This document shows, piece after piece, positions 1 through 9,532 of a stretch of DNA of 64,000 nt. The stretch covers positions 5,196,001-5,260,000 of the forward strand of contig NZ_CP073653.1 of the NCBI RefSeq assembly GCF_018223745.1, in the 5' to 3' direction. Below the pieces are notes generated by a model. The model made no database searches and was not told the origin of the DNA. It worked only from the letters and a program-made list of their open reading frames with translations. Source of the stretch: Clostridium beijerinckii. Lineage in GTDB: Bacteria > Bacillota > Clostridia > Clostridiales > Clostridiaceae. Both the position numbers and the translations under genes were made by a program. Within the stretch, counting starts at the first letter, position 1; each line of letters opens with the position of its first letter.

Positions 1-2009
1 ACTGGAATTTCTATTACTTGTCCGCCTTTATATTCAGCCATATTATTATTCATATCATACCAAGTACAGCCTTCTGGCAAGTAAAGTTTTCTTGACTTCG
101 CTCCCTTTTCCAATACATTTGCAACTAAAACAGATGGCCCAAACATAAATGTCATATATTGATCATCATAACAATTAACATCATCTTGGAATTCCATGAG
201 TAATGGACGCATTATTGATTTACCAGTAGTATGAGCTTCATACATTAAAGAATATAGATATGGTAACATTCTATAACGCTGACTATATGCATTACGTACA
301 AATTCATTATTTTCTTCATACATCCATGGCTGAGTAACAGTATTATCATTATTGGCTGAATTAATGCAGAATCTTGGCTGGAATATACCATTTTGAATCC
401 ATCTTAGTAATAGTTCTCCTTCTGGAGCACCTCCTGCAAAGCCCCCGATATCACAACCTGTATTTGCTACTCCTGATAACCCCATTCCAACAATAGTTGC
501 TATATTAAATTTTAATGTACGCCAGTCTGTTAAATTATCCCCTGCCCATGTTTGTGCATACCTTTGAATACCTGCAAATCCAGCACGGTTTATAATATAT
601 GGACGGCGGTTTGGATAAAGTTCAGCTACAGCTTGCTTTCCAACATAAGCCATTAAATTAGAATGCATTATTTTAAGTTCCGCCATAGTGCCTGGTTTTC
701 CATCAAAATCACATACAGCATTACGATCCTCTATTCCATCATATTCACAGTTGTCATTCCAAACGGTTATAGTTCCTTTGCTTAAAATATTTTCTTTAAG
801 TAGCTTCTTCCACGTTTCTCTACCTGATGGCTTAGTAAAATCTACAAATCTTCCAACACCGCCCCACCAACGGCCATTATAATCTCCTTTTCCATCTGGA
901 TTTTTAATAAATACCTCATTTTCTTCAAATTCTTTTTTATACGGATGCTTAGCTAAAATCCCTGGTTTTAAATTTGGTATAACATTAAGGCCCATTTCAT
1001 TCATTTTTTTCATAAATTCATCTGGATTCGGGAATCTCTTTTTGTTCCAATTGAAAATATATCTTAAATTATCTTCTTCTCCAGAGGAATAACCAGATGC
1101 TAGTTTAAAGTTGTCTATATACATTTTTTCATCAAAATGCTTTTTAATTACTTCATATATTTCCTTATCGCAATCTTTTTCAAGTTCAGCATAATACATT
1201 GTAGAAGCTGTATAACCTAAGCTTTGTTTAGGAGGCATTGCCTGCTTTCCTGTAAGTTTTGTGTAATTATCTAAGACTTGTTCAACTTTTGGTCCATTGA
1301 TAAAGAATAGATCAATGTCTCCTCCATCAGCTTGATAATAACTATAACGAGGCCAATATCCACTAATTTCATTACCCATATCAAATACTGAATCATAGGA
1401 ATTATGATAGAAAAGTCCAATGGCATGATGATTATTGTTATTTAACTTAATATAAAATGGGATATGTTTATATAAAGGATCTCCAAATTCAGGATCATGC
1501 CCAATTGCATCTTTAGGCGACATACGCATTCTTCTACCCATTTTATCTAACTTTCCAGTCTTTTCACCAAATCCGTAGAAATGATCATTTTGTAAATCAA
1601 CCTCATTATAATGAGAAATTCTTCCTAGTTGATCACATTCAAAAGCTCTATCTACAAGATCACTGTATAACTTTTCTCCATTTAATTTATATATAGAAAA
1701 ATGTAATGGTGATTTAGCTAGTACTAATTTCAATGTTTTTGTATAAAATATAATTTCTTTTTCATTTTCTTCAAAAGGAATATCTAATGCTTCTATTCTT
1801 TCACGTTCTTCTGCAAGTAAAGAATCAAAACGATCCTCCCATGCAGTCGTAACCAATGTATAAGATGCTTCCTCAAACTTTCTATCAAAAGAAGCTCTAA
1901 CACGTATAATATCATCTGACATAAAAATTATTTTTATATCTGCGGTATCCCCCTTCACTAAATAACCATTCTGTATTCTATTTATAGACATAAATTCCTT
2001 TAATAACAT
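1..2009 (-). CDS. GH31 family alpha-glycosidase, 3' end cut by window edge
   Basis: An open frame runs from the ATG at 2009, with GGAGG just upstream, to the window edge; 669 codons are visible. GH31 enzymes hydrolyse alpha-linked glucosides or xylosides by a retaining mechanism. An N-terminal beta-sandwich region is followed by a TIM barrel. The WNDNCEYDG segment fits the GH31 nucleophile Asp, and the later TWAGDN segment fits the acid/base Asp. No signal peptide is seen, so it probably acts on imported sugars in the cytoplasm. It is the last visible gene of the glucuronate operon, 182 bp after the GPH transporter. Substrate is not certain: alpha-glucoside, alpha-xyloside or an alpha-linked uronide are all possible. 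Confidence 0.9.
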   Translation of the reverse strand, partial: MLLKEFMSINRIQNGYLVKGDTADIKIIFMSDDIIRVRASFDRKFEEASYTLVTTAWEDRFDSLLAEERERIEALDIPFEENEKEIIFYTKTLKLVLAKSPLHFSIYKLNGEKLYSDLVDRAFECDQLGRISHYNEVDLQNDHFYGFGEKTGKLDKMGRRMRMSPKDAIGHDPEFGDPLYKHIPFYIKLNNNNHHAIGLFYHNSYDSVFDMGNEISGYWPRYSYYQADGGDIDLFFINGPKVEQVLDNYTKLTGKQAMPPKQSLGYTASTMYYAELEKDCDKEIYEVIKKHFDEKMYIDNFKLASGYSSGEEDNLRYIFNWNKKRFPNPDEFMKKMNEMGLNVIPNLKPGILAKHPYKKEFEENEVFIKNPDGKGDYNGRWWGGVGRFVDFTKPSGRETWKKLLKENILSKGTITVWNDNCEYDGIEDRNAVCDFDGKPGTMAELKIMHSNLMAYVGKQAVAELYPNRRPYIINRAGFAGIQRYAQTWAGDNLTDWRTLKFNIATIVGMGLSGVANTGCDIGGFAGGAPEGELLLRWIQNGIFQPRFCINSANNDNTVTQPWMYEENNEFVRNAYSQRYRMLPYLYSLMYEAHTTGKSIMRPLLMEFQDDVNCYDDQYMTFMFGPSVLVANVLEKGAKSRKLYLPEGCTWYDMNNNMAEYKGGQVIEIP

Positions 2010-2052
2010 GTAACTTCCTCCTAAACTACTAATTTATACTTATTAATCTATC

Positions 2053-2160
2053 AACAACCTATTAAGGCGTAGATTGCCCGTTTATAAACTTGTTATATAG
2101 GTTGTTCAATTATGATTTTTTTCAACAACTGTCAAAACTCAATTATTTAACAACCTATAT
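2053..2160 (-). promoter_or_regulatory. Three copies of AACAACCTAT able to form alternative hairpins
   Basis: AACAACCTAT occurs at 2053-2062 and 2149-2158, and its reverse complement at 2097-2106. The 2095-2106/2149-2160 pairing is a perfect 12-bp stem. In the minus-strand transcript the middle copy can pair with either outer copy, so two mutually exclusive hairpins are possible between the transporter and GH31 genes. It could be an intercistronic processing or attenuation element, or a protein binding site. Function is inferred. Confidence 0.4.
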
Positions 2161-2191
2161 CTATATAACATTATAAGAGTAGCAAAATAAC

Positions 2192-3721
2192 TTAACTGAT
2201 ACTATTCATTAAATTATCTTGTGTAAAATTCTGTTTCCAAACATCCTCATATTTATATCCAGTAAGACTTTCAACAACTTCTTTTGTGTTTGAGTCAACA
2301 TCATCTTTTAAACCACCATTTTTCAAACGTTCAACTTCATCTATTAATATCTGATGAGTTTCTTTATTAAGCTTAAAAGTAAATGCAAGTATTAATGATA
2401 ATGCAAACAAACCAACACATCCAATAAGTAAAACATATCCAATAATCTGTACTGTTTGAGGAGATTGAACCTCTTGACCTTTAACAAATCCTCCTTCTTG
2501 CAACACAACGCCGATTAAAAATGTAGCAATGGCTACAGTGCTCTTTCTAGTAAAAGTCATAACTGCTGCAAAAAGTCCCTCTCTTCTTTTCATCGAAACA
2601 ATTTCATCAACATCAGGAATAAATGGGAACACTGTCCAAGGAGTTAGAACCGCCAAGGATCTAAATGCAAAGTAAACTATAGATATTCCAAGTAAAATAG
2701 CAGTCTTAGCTTCAGGATCAGCTAAATAAACTCCATAATATGCTAGTACACTTAATATCATAAATGTATACGTAATCTTATATAATTTAGTAGGTCCAAG
2801 TTTTAAAAATAAAATTCCACCTATAATTGTTCCTGGTATACCAATAATGCTAAATGAAAGCAAATATGCACCAAAAGATGATGAAACCTTTAAATTATAA
2901 ACACAGAAAAATAAAAATACAGCATTAAATATATCCCCAGCAGTAAACGATAATAAATAAAGTCCTAAATGTTTCCTGAAACTTTTTAGCTTAAATGTAG
3001 ATGCATATTCCCCAAGCACTTTTAAGTAATCACTAAAATTCCTATTCCCTTTAGATTGAGATGCAGCCAATAATTCTTGCTCCATCGCTGGTGTAATTTC
3101 TCTCTCCCAAGTCGCTTTATATGTTATAAATATACAAATCGCATACAATATTGCAAAAAATAATCCATTATAGAAATATGCATAAGGATTCTTTTGGCCA
3201 AAATGTCCAATCAATTGTGCAGGAACAAAGGTCCCTAAGAACTGACCTAAAGAAGAAATAACTAATCTGCAAGTAGAAATTTTAGTTCTATCAGAGTAGT
3301 TAGTTGTCATTTCAGTCGGTAGTGTTTCCCATGGAATTAATACCATGGCTGCAACTATTTCAAATAATAAATAGCAACTTAAATAAAACCAGTAATTCAT
3401 TCCTATTGTCCATATTAATACATAGATTGCCATTAATGGCGCTCCAATTAATAAAAAGAAACGACGTCTTCCAAATATCTTTCCAAGCTTAGTTTTATAA
3501 AAATTATCAGATATACTCCCTATAAAAAGACTGGCAATTGCATCTACAAAACGAGCAACTGCAACAATAGATGCCCCTTGTATAGGTGTAAGTCCACAAT
3601 AAGTTGTATAGAAAAACAATAAGAAAGCTCCAATTATTGTAAAGGCTCCGCCGCCCATTATATCAACTAATCCATATCCAATACATCTAGGTAAAGTAAT
3701 CTTTTTATCTTTTATAGACAT
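2192..3721 (-). CDS. GPH-family sugar:cation symporter (probable glucuronide/hexuronate transporter)
   Basis: A 509-residue, 12-helix membrane protein of the glycoside-pentoside-hexuronide:cation symporter family (MelB/UidB/YihO relatives). The N-terminal half has the family pattern GYGLVDIMGGGAF, then DAIASLFIGSISD and GKIFGRRRFF, resembling the conserved cytoplasmic loop between helices 2 and 3. A large loop sits mid-protein (about 205-240) and a hydrophilic tail at the C-terminus. It starts 50 bp after uxaC and precedes the GH31 gene, so it is the likely importer of glucuronate or a glucuronide/oligosaccharide. The exact substrate cannot be read from the sequence. Confidence 0.85.
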   Translation of the reverse strand: MSIKDKKITLPRCIGYGLVDIMGGGAFTIIGAFLLFFYTTYCGLTPIQGASIVAVARFVDAIASLFIGSISDNFYKTKLGKIFGRRRFFLLIGAPLMAIYVLIWTIGMNYWFYLSCYLLFEIVAAMVLIPWETLPTEMTTNYSDRTKISTCRLVISSLGQFLGTFVPAQLIGHFGQKNPYAYFYNGLFFAILYAICIFITYKATWEREITPAMEQELLAASQSKGNRNFSDYLKVLGEYASTFKLKSFRKHLGLYLLSFTAGDIFNAVFLFFCVYNLKVSSSFGAYLLSFSIIGIPGTIIGGILFLKLGPTKLYKITYTFMILSVLAYYGVYLADPEAKTAILLGISIVYFAFRSLAVLTPWTVFPFIPDVDEIVSMKRREGLFAAVMTFTRKSTVAIATFLIGVVLQEGGFVKGQEVQSPQTVQIIGYVLLIGCVGLFALSLILAFTFKLNKETHQILIDEVERLKNGGLKDDVDSNTKEVVESLTGYKYEDVWKQNFTQDNLMNSIS

Positions 3722-3770
3722 ATAATCTACCTCTTTCTTTAATTAATATTTTTAATTAGCAATCTTATAT

Positions 3771-5183
3771 CTAAATATTGAAGTATTCCTTTGCATTGTT
3801 GTAGCATATACCTTCAACAACTGTTTTTAGCAATTTAATATTTCCTGGTACTTCACCATTTTCTACCCATTCTCCGATTAAATTGCAGGCAATTCTTCTA
3901 AAATACTCATGTCTTGTATATGATAAGAAGCTTCTAGAATCCGTTAACATTCCAACAAAACGACCTAATAATCCAAGATTTGCTAACACTTTCATTTGTT
4001 CAATCATTCCATCTTTATTATCGTTAAACCACCAAGCTGCACCAAATTGCATTTTTCCTGGAATCCCCTCTCCCTGAAAATTTCCTATCATAGCTCCAAG
4101 AACATAATTATCCTTTGGATTCAACGTATATAAAATTGTTTTAGGAAGTGAATTTTCCTTATCTACAGAATCTAAAATTCTAGATAATGGGTACGCTATA
4201 CTCTCATCATTAATTGAATCAAATCCTGTATTAGGGCCTATTTTTTCGAACATTCTGTTATTATTATTCCTTAGCGCAGCTATATGAAGCTGCATAGCCC
4301 ATCCAAGTTCATGATAAAGTTTAAATACATGTGTTAATGTATAAGTTTTATACTTCTTTTCTTCATCAATGCTTACTACTTCTCCATTTAAGGCTTTAGC
4401 AAATATAGCTGCTGCATCTTCTTTTGATGCATCTGCATAAACTACTGTCCCATCTATACCATGGTCTGCTATCCTACATCCAACCGAATGGAAATACCTT
4501 ACTCTTGAGTCAAATGCATTTAGAAATTCATCATAATTACTTATAGTGATCTCCGATATTCCTTCTAATTTTTTTACCCATAAAACAAAACCATCTAAGT
4601 TTATTTCTATTCCTTTATCTGGCCTGAAAGTTGGTAAAACATTTACATTAAAACTCTCGTCTTCTTTAAGCTTAATGTGATATTCTAAAGTATCAGTAGG
4701 ATCATCAGTTGTACATATAGTTTCAACCTTTGATTTTGTAATTAAATCTCTTGCTCTAAATCCTTCTCCACTCAATAATTCGTTTGCTTTTTTCCAAATT
4801 GCTGGAGCAGTGTCTTCATCAAGCGGTTCATATATTTTAAAGAACCTTTGAAGCTCTAAGTGAGTCCAATGATAAAGAGGATTTCCTATAGACATAGGTA
4901 TGGTTTTTGCCCAAGCTAAAAATTTATCATAATCACTGCCATCACCTGTAATATATTTTTCATCTATACCATTACATCTCATTACTCTCCATTTGTAGTG
5001 ATCCCCGTACAACCATGCTTCAGTTATGTTATTAAATTTTTTATTTTCATATATCTCCTTAGGATCAATATGACAATGATAATCGATAATAGGCATATTC
5101 TTTGCATAATTATGATATAACTCTATAGCTGTTTTATTAGATAATAAGAAATTTTCATCCATAAATTTCTTCAAATTCATCAT
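3771..5183 (-). CDS. uxaC: Uronate isomerase
   Basis: 470 residues, the usual length for UxaC (glucuronate isomerase; amidohydrolase superfamily). It converts D-glucuronate to D-fructuronate, and usually also D-galacturonate to D-tagaturonate. The metal-binding HCH motif is at about residues 36-38 in IIDYHCHIDP. The WTHLELQRFF, TTDDPTDTLEYH and LTDSRSFLSYTRHEYFRR segments are typical of the family. Two ATGs are adjacent (5183 and 5180); GTAGG lies close, so the second ATG may be the one used. It sits between uxuB and the GPH symporter, consistent with the first intracellular step of glucuronate use. Confidence 0.95.
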   Translation of the reverse strand: MMNLKKFMDENFLLSNKTAIELYHNYAKNMPIIDYHCHIDPKEIYENKKFNNITEAWLYGDHYKWRVMRCNGIDEKYITGDGSDYDKFLAWAKTIPMSIGNPLYHWTHLELQRFFKIYEPLDEDTAPAIWKKANELLSGEGFRARDLITKSKVETICTTDDPTDTLEYHIKLKEDESFNVNVLPTFRPDKGIEINLDGFVLWVKKLEGISEITISNYDEFLNAFDSRVRYFHSVGCRIADHGIDGTVVYADASKEDAAAIFAKALNGEVVSIDEEKKYKTYTLTHVFKLYHELGWAMQLHIAALRNNNNRMFEKIGPNTGFDSINDESIAYPLSRILDSVDKENSLPKTILYTLNPKDNYVLGAMIGNFQGEGIPGKMQFGAAWWFNDNKDGMIEQMKVLANLGLLGRFVGMLTDSRSFLSYTRHEYFRRIACNLIGEWVENGEVPGNIKLLKTVVEGICYNNAKEYFNI

Positions 5184-5448
5184 CCTACTTTCAAATAAAA
5201 GTTTAATATTTGTAAAGTATTGAATGGATTTTATTTAACGGTACACACTCTGCTAATTAGAGTACATTATCGTAATCTTTATATATCCAACACCCTACTA
5301 TAACGTTTTCTTTTACACTAATCTTTGTAAATTTTCATTACTTAGATTATGTTCCCAACTCTAATATTTCTTTAAATCTTCATAATCTAAGCAAGATTGT
5401 TAGTTAGTACAATTTGTGTTATAATGTATTTCTTAATAATTTTCTTAG

Positions 5449-5511
5449 CATTTTTATCATTCTTTGTTTATATTATTTGCCAGAATATAATAAACTGGAA
5501 TGATAAAAATG
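5449..5511 (-). terminator. Hairpin between uxuB and uxaC
   Basis: Perfect 14-bp arms CATTTTTATCATTC (5449-5462) and its complement (5498-5511) lie 33 bp after uxuB. The 360-bp gap 5184-5543 otherwise holds no ORF I can support. The T-rich run follows on the plus strand, so on the minus strand this may be an mRNA-stabilising or partial terminator hairpin rather than a strong stop. A separate promoter for uxaC-GPH-GH31 may lie downstream; I saw no convincing -35/-10 pair. Confidence 0.5.
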
Positions 5512-5543
5512 TTATTTTTTACATATCTCAATTTCACCATAAA

Positions 5544-7169
5544 CTATCTGCATTCTAAGTACTTTTCTAAAGTAGACCTAACAGCACCAGTTCCAGAAAT
5601 CATTTCGGTGAAATAACCTTCAATTTTTTCTCCTAATCCTATGACATAAAGATCTACGCCAAAAATTTCTTCATCCATTAGTATCGGTTTTAGAGTATCT
5701 CCTAATTGTTCTATAGTTCCTAATTTTATATTAGCTACATATTTATTTAGTTCATCTAATAATGGATCTGGACTTAATTCCATTGCATTACCATCATCAG
5801 CTATTCCCATTAAATATCTGCACCAACCTGCAATAACAAGCGGAATGTATTTAAGGTTTTTAGTATCTAAATCTACTCTATCTCTGTAAGCCTTGATTGT
5901 CTCCCCAAATCTTATACCAACCTTTTGAGATGTATCTGATGCAATCCTTTGAGGAGTATCTGGTATATATGGGTTCGGAAGTCTAACTTCAAGTACTTCT
6001 TTAATAAAATCTTCAGGTTTTAATATTCCAGGATCAACAACAACTGGCATTCCTTCGTCGTACCCAATCTTTTCTACTAGTTTCTTTAGAGTTTGGTCTT
6101 TCATTTCGTCTGCAATTAAATTATATCCAAGTAAACATCCAAAGACTGCTAAAGAAGTGTGTAGCGGATTTAAACAAGTACAAACCTTCATTTTTTCAAC
6201 TCTCTCGACTGTTTCTCTGTTTGTTAAAAATACTCCAGCCTCTTCTAATGCCATTCGTCCATTTGGGAAATCATCTTCTATAACAAGATACTGAGGTCCT
6301 TCTACATTTACAAAAGGTGCAATATAAGTATTCTTGCTAGTACATATAATCTCAGTACTGTAAAAACCGTTTTCTCCTAGAGTATCTTTAACACTTTGAG
6401 ATGGTCTAGGCGTAATTTTATCTATCATACTCCAAGGGAACGATACCTTTTTATCATCATTGATATATTGTAGAAATCCTTTATCAACTAATCCATTTTC
6501 AGTCCATTTCTTTGCTATTGTTTCCATTGCATCATGAAGCTTTTCACCATTTTTCGAACAATTGTCCATACTCACAAAAGCTATTGGAAGTTGTCCATTC
6601 TTATATCTCACATATGCTAAGGAAGTAACTTTAGCAATAATACTTACAGGATGTTCTAATCCATCTGTTATATCTTCTTTAAATAGATTTTTTACACTAT
6701 AACCTTTTTCAGTTATCGTAAAACTTGCTATTTGTAATGCTGGATTTGAAAATATATCTTTCAATCTATTCCAATCTTGTCCCCTTGAATAGTCACAAGC
6801 TAGGCTTTCTCCTATGCTTCCTACAACTTTTTTCTCCAAGCTTCCATCTGGTTTCATAATTACTAACAAACTTAAATCATCATGAGGCGCATAAATTTTA
6901 TCTATTATTTCATAGTCATATCCTTCTACAGCAACAATACCTCCAGTTACTCTTTTATTGTTTAAAAGTTCTTGTTGCAACATCGCTATAAAGCCTCTAA
7001 ATATATTTCCTGCTCCAAAGTGCACCCAAGTAGGATTTTCCTTAGTTAAAGTTGACATCTTATCATGATCAAACTTTGGAAGTTCTATTCCAGCATTTTC
7101 CCATAACTCGCTGTTTTTAATACTTTCTTTGCTTAGTATTAATTTGGCATTACTCATTCCTATTTTCAC
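5544..7169 (-). CDS. uxuB: D-fructuronate reductase (mannitol dehydrogenase family)
   Basis: 541 residues, matching the long-chain mannitol dehydrogenase family that contains UxuB and UxaB. It reduces D-fructuronate to D-mannonate with NADH. The Rossmann-type N-terminal motif VHFGAGNIFRGF is at about 49-60. ITEKGYS and FVSMDNCSKNGEKL are conserved family blocks, and the C-terminal half carries the catalytic domain (CLNPLHTSLAVFGCLLGY). UxuA lies immediately upstream, which favours fructuronate (UxuB) over tagaturonate (UxaB) as substrate. The ATG at 7169 is preceded by AAAGAGGTG. Confidence 0.92.
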   Translation of the reverse strand: MKIGMSNAKLILSKESIKNSELWENAGIELPKFDHDKMSTLTKENPTWVHFGAGNIFRGFIAMLQQELLNNKRVTGGIVAVEGYDYEIIDKIYAPHDDLSLLVIMKPDGSLEKKVVGSIGESLACDYSRGQDWNRLKDIFSNPALQIASFTITEKGYSVKNLFKEDITDGLEHPVSIIAKVTSLAYVRYKNGQLPIAFVSMDNCSKNGEKLHDAMETIAKKWTENGLVDKGFLQYINDDKKVSFPWSMIDKITPRPSQSVKDTLGENGFYSTEIICTSKNTYIAPFVNVEGPQYLVIEDDFPNGRMALEEAGVFLTNRETVERVEKMKVCTCLNPLHTSLAVFGCLLGYNLIADEMKDQTLKKLVEKIGYDEGMPVVVDPGILKPEDFIKEVLEVRLPNPYIPDTPQRIASDTSQKVGIRFGETIKAYRDRVDLDTKNLKYIPLVIAGWCRYLMGIADDGNAMELSPDPLLDELNKYVANIKLGTIEQLGDTLKPILMDEEIFGVDLYVIGLGEKIEGYFTEMISGTGAVRSTLEKYLECR

Positions 7170-7279
7170 CTCTTTAAAACTACTATTAATAGCATTACCA
7201 ATTTTAATTATCTTTTATATCTTAGGATTAATAAATCCAAGATTTTATTGCAATCTCTAATTTTATTTATTCTTAAGCC

Positions 7280-8341
7280 TTATTTAGTTCTTTGTAGTGT
7301 ATCCCATATCCCCCAGATATACATAATTCCAAGAGCTCTATCATAAAGTCCATAACCTGGTCTACACTGCTCATTCCATATATGTCTTCCATGATCTGGT
7401 CTCGCATATCCAGTAAATCCAAATTCATGGTAAGCTTTTACTATGTCACATATATCTAATGAGCCATCACAAGTTCTATGAGATGTTTCAATAAAATCAC
7501 CATTTTCATAAATCTTTACATTTCTAATATGAGCAAAGGCAATTCTGTTTCCAAATTCTCTTATCATTGCTGGCACATCGTTATTAGGATTTGAGCCTAT
7601 AGCACCGCTACAAAGAGTAAGGCAGTTATATGGACTATCAACAAGCTTTAATAATCTTGCTAAGTCGTTTCTACTTTTAACTATCCTTGGTAAACCAAAT
7701 ATTGACCAAGGTGGATCATCCGGATGAACTGCCATCTTAATATCATTGATTTCAGCTACAGGAATAATTTGCTCCAAGAAATATTTCAAGTTATTCCATA
7801 AATCTTCTTCTGTAACATTTTTATATGCTTCAAAAAGTTGTGTCAGATTCTTTAATCTTTCTGGCTCCCAACCTGGCATTGTGAGATCTGGATTTGATGC
7901 TATCTTGTTAACCAACTCCATTGGATCTATATCTGTAATCCTTGCTTTTTCATAGAAAAGAGCTGTTGAACCATCTTCTGTTTTTTTGTACAAGTCAGTT
8001 CTCAACCAATCGAATACCGGCATAAAGTTATAGCAAATTACTTTTACGCCAACCTTGGCTAGTTTCTCTATTGTCTTTTTGTAATTTTCAATATATTTAT
8101 CTCTAGTTGGAAGTCCTAATTTAATGTCCTCATGAACATTAACACTTTCAACAACATCTAAATTAAATCCATATTTATCAGCTGATTTCTTTACTTCAAG
8201 AATTTTTTCCATAGGCCATTCATCACCAGCTGCCATATCATGAAGAGCCCAAACAATCGTTTCTACACCGGGAATCTGTTTAATTTGCTCAAGTGTTACG
8301 GTATCGTTACCTTCACCATACCATCTGAAACCCATTTTCAT
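7280..8341 (-). CDS. uxuA: Mannonate dehydratase
   Basis: 353 residues, the size of compact Firmicute UxuA proteins. It dehydrates D-mannonate to 2-keto-3-deoxygluconate and needs a divalent metal. The N-terminus MGFRWYGEGNDTVTLEQIKQ, the AVHPDDPPW segment, the GSNPNND loop, and the C-terminal GYARPDHGRHIW are characteristic of the family (xylose isomerase-like barrel). The ATG at 8341 has GGAGG 8 bp upstream. Neither KdgK nor KdgA, the next two steps, is present in this window. Confidence 0.95.
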   Translation of the reverse strand: MKMGFRWYGEGNDTVTLEQIKQIPGVETIVWALHDMAAGDEWPMEKILEVKKSADKYGFNLDVVESVNVHEDIKLGLPTRDKYIENYKKTIEKLAKVGVKVICYNFMPVFDWLRTDLYKKTEDGSTALFYEKARITDIDPMELVNKIASNPDLTMPGWEPERLKNLTQLFEAYKNVTEEDLWNNLKYFLEQIIPVAEINDIKMAVHPDDPPWSIFGLPRIVKSRNDLARLLKLVDSPYNCLTLCSGAIGSNPNNDVPAMIREFGNRIAFAHIRNVKIYENGDFIETSHRTCDGSLDICDIVKAYHEFGFTGYARPDHGRHIWNEQCRPGYGLYDRALGIMYIWGIWDTLQRTK

Positions 8342-8377
8342 AATAATATACCTCCTGTCATTTTATCTAATTTGGTT

Positions 8378-8386
8378 TTACCGTAT
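8378..8386 (-). promoter_or_regulatory. Possible GntR half-site upstream of uxuA
   Basis: TTACCGTAT resembles one arm (TTACCATAC) of the palindrome upstream of the gntR gene. It lies about 40 bp upstream of uxuA. With only one arm and two differences, this is weak support for a second operator. Confidence 0.3.
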
Positions 8387-8519
8387 AGTTTTTTTGCCAG
8401 CATATAAAGAGTTTAAATTGAATGCTCTATATAGGCCTCACCTCCCTAAATTGAAAATTTTTTTAATATCAGATGATTTAAATATCATGGCATCTAATAT
8501 TTAAATATGTTATATACCC

Positions 8520-9194
8520 CTAATCTTTGAAATAATTAGGATAACTTTCTCTTACTTGTGTTTTATCAAAGATGACCATATTTAAATGCTTCTTCATGAA
8601 TTCTTCTGCCATCTCTGGATTTTTATTTTTTATAGCATTAAATATTTCTTTGTGCTGCAGATAGATATTATCCCAACTAGAATTAACTGTTAATCTTAAT
8701 ACACGAATTCTTTGAAATTCGGTACTTCCATCATTAATACTATTCCATATCCTCTTCTTGCTGCATCCTTCAAAAATTATCTTGTGAAATTCTTCATCTG
8801 TATTAAATAATTTTTTATAATCTTTATTTTCTATATACATTTTTTGAAACTTTAAATTCATTTCCAAAGCCAATATATTTTCCTTTGGAAATTCCATGCA
8901 GGCTTCTTTTACTACAGCTCTTTCTAAATGCTCACGTAAAAATCTTTCTTCTTCAACAGCAGATAAGTCAATTAATGAAACAACTGTGCCTTTCTGAGGA
9001 TAAATTTGTACTAAGCCTTCTTGAGCTAATCGAACAAGAGCCTCTCTAACTGGAGTTCTGCTTACATTATATTTTTCAGAAAGTTCTTTTTCAGAAATGC
9101 TTGTACCAGGCTCAAGATATAGATTAATAATTTCTTCTCTGAGATTATGATATATAACCTTACTCGTAGAATTCTTACTTATTTTAAAAGTCAT
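8520..9194 (-). CDS. GntR-family (FCD/FadR subgroup) regulator of the uronate operon
   Basis: About 224 residues. The winged helix is N-terminal (LREEIINLYLEPGTSISEKELSEKYNVSRTPVREAL region), followed by an all-helical FCD effector domain. I chose the ATG at 9194 because GGGGGAG sits 9 bp before it; the upstream in-frame ATG at 9212 lies ahead of that ribosome binding site. It heads the uxuA-uxuB-uxaC gene string and a perfect palindrome lies just upstream. It is probably an autoregulated repressor released by a uronate or pathway intermediate, like UxuR/ExuR-type GntR proteins. Confidence 0.85.
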   Translation of the reverse strand: MTFKISKNSTSKVIYHNLREEIINLYLEPGTSISEKELSEKYNVSRTPVREALVRLAQEGLVQIYPQKGTVVSLIDLSAVEEERFLREHLERAVVKEACMEFPKENILALEMNLKFQKMYIENKDYKKLFNTDEEFHKIIFEGCSKKRIWNSINDGSTEFQRIRVLRLTVNSSWDNIYLQHKEIFNAIKNKNPEMAEEFMKKHLNMVIFDKTQVRESYPNYFKD

Positions 9195-9221
9195 ACTTAT
9201 ATTCTCCCCCATTGGCGTGTT

Positions 9222-9241
9222 TTACCATACTTGTATGGTAA
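9222..9241. promoter_or_regulatory. Perfect palindromic operator upstream of the gntR gene
   Basis: TTACCATAC-TT-GTATGGTAA has exact 9-bp arms around a 2-bp centre. It lies 28 bp before the chosen gntR start. Size and symmetry fit a FadR/FCD-type GntR dimer site. Confidence 0.7.
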
Positions 9242-9263
9242 CTATGAGTATAGTCTTGCTGTC

Positions 9264-9295
9264 TAAGAATCGTTTACAAAGACTTGTATAGTAAA
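9264..9295. promoter_or_regulatory. cre-like site and second GntR half-site
   Basis: TAAGAATCGTTTACAA (9264-9279) matches the CcpA cre consensus except at two positions in the left arm; the CG core and the right arm are intact. Immediately after it, CTTGTATAGTAA (9283-9294) repeats the right arm of the palindrome at 9222-9241 with one change. The spacing suggests combined catabolite and substrate control. Inferred from pattern only. Confidence 0.4.
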
Positions 9296-9532
9296 TCTTT
9301 TCACTTGCTTTTCCCTAATTGCTATGATTAAATTATAGCTATACAACTATATAAAAAATATGTTTTAATTGCTTCAAAACTTGCAAAAATTGCTATAGTA
9401 AAATATAATGTATCTCAGTTTTATTAAAAATCACTTATACAAATAATCTCTTTCACAATTTAAAACGTTTAATTGTTTAATAATTCAGTAATTTTATCGC
9501 AATTTATACAATTCGTCGAAGAGGTGATATCA

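Noticed and set aside
5297..5312. cre site upstream of uxaC
   Set aside because: Three mismatches to the consensus, including both outer positions; too weak to list.
9473..9532. Longer N-terminus for the AraC-type regulator
   Set aside because: No ribosome binding site at 9473, whereas GAGGTG is ideally placed before 9533.
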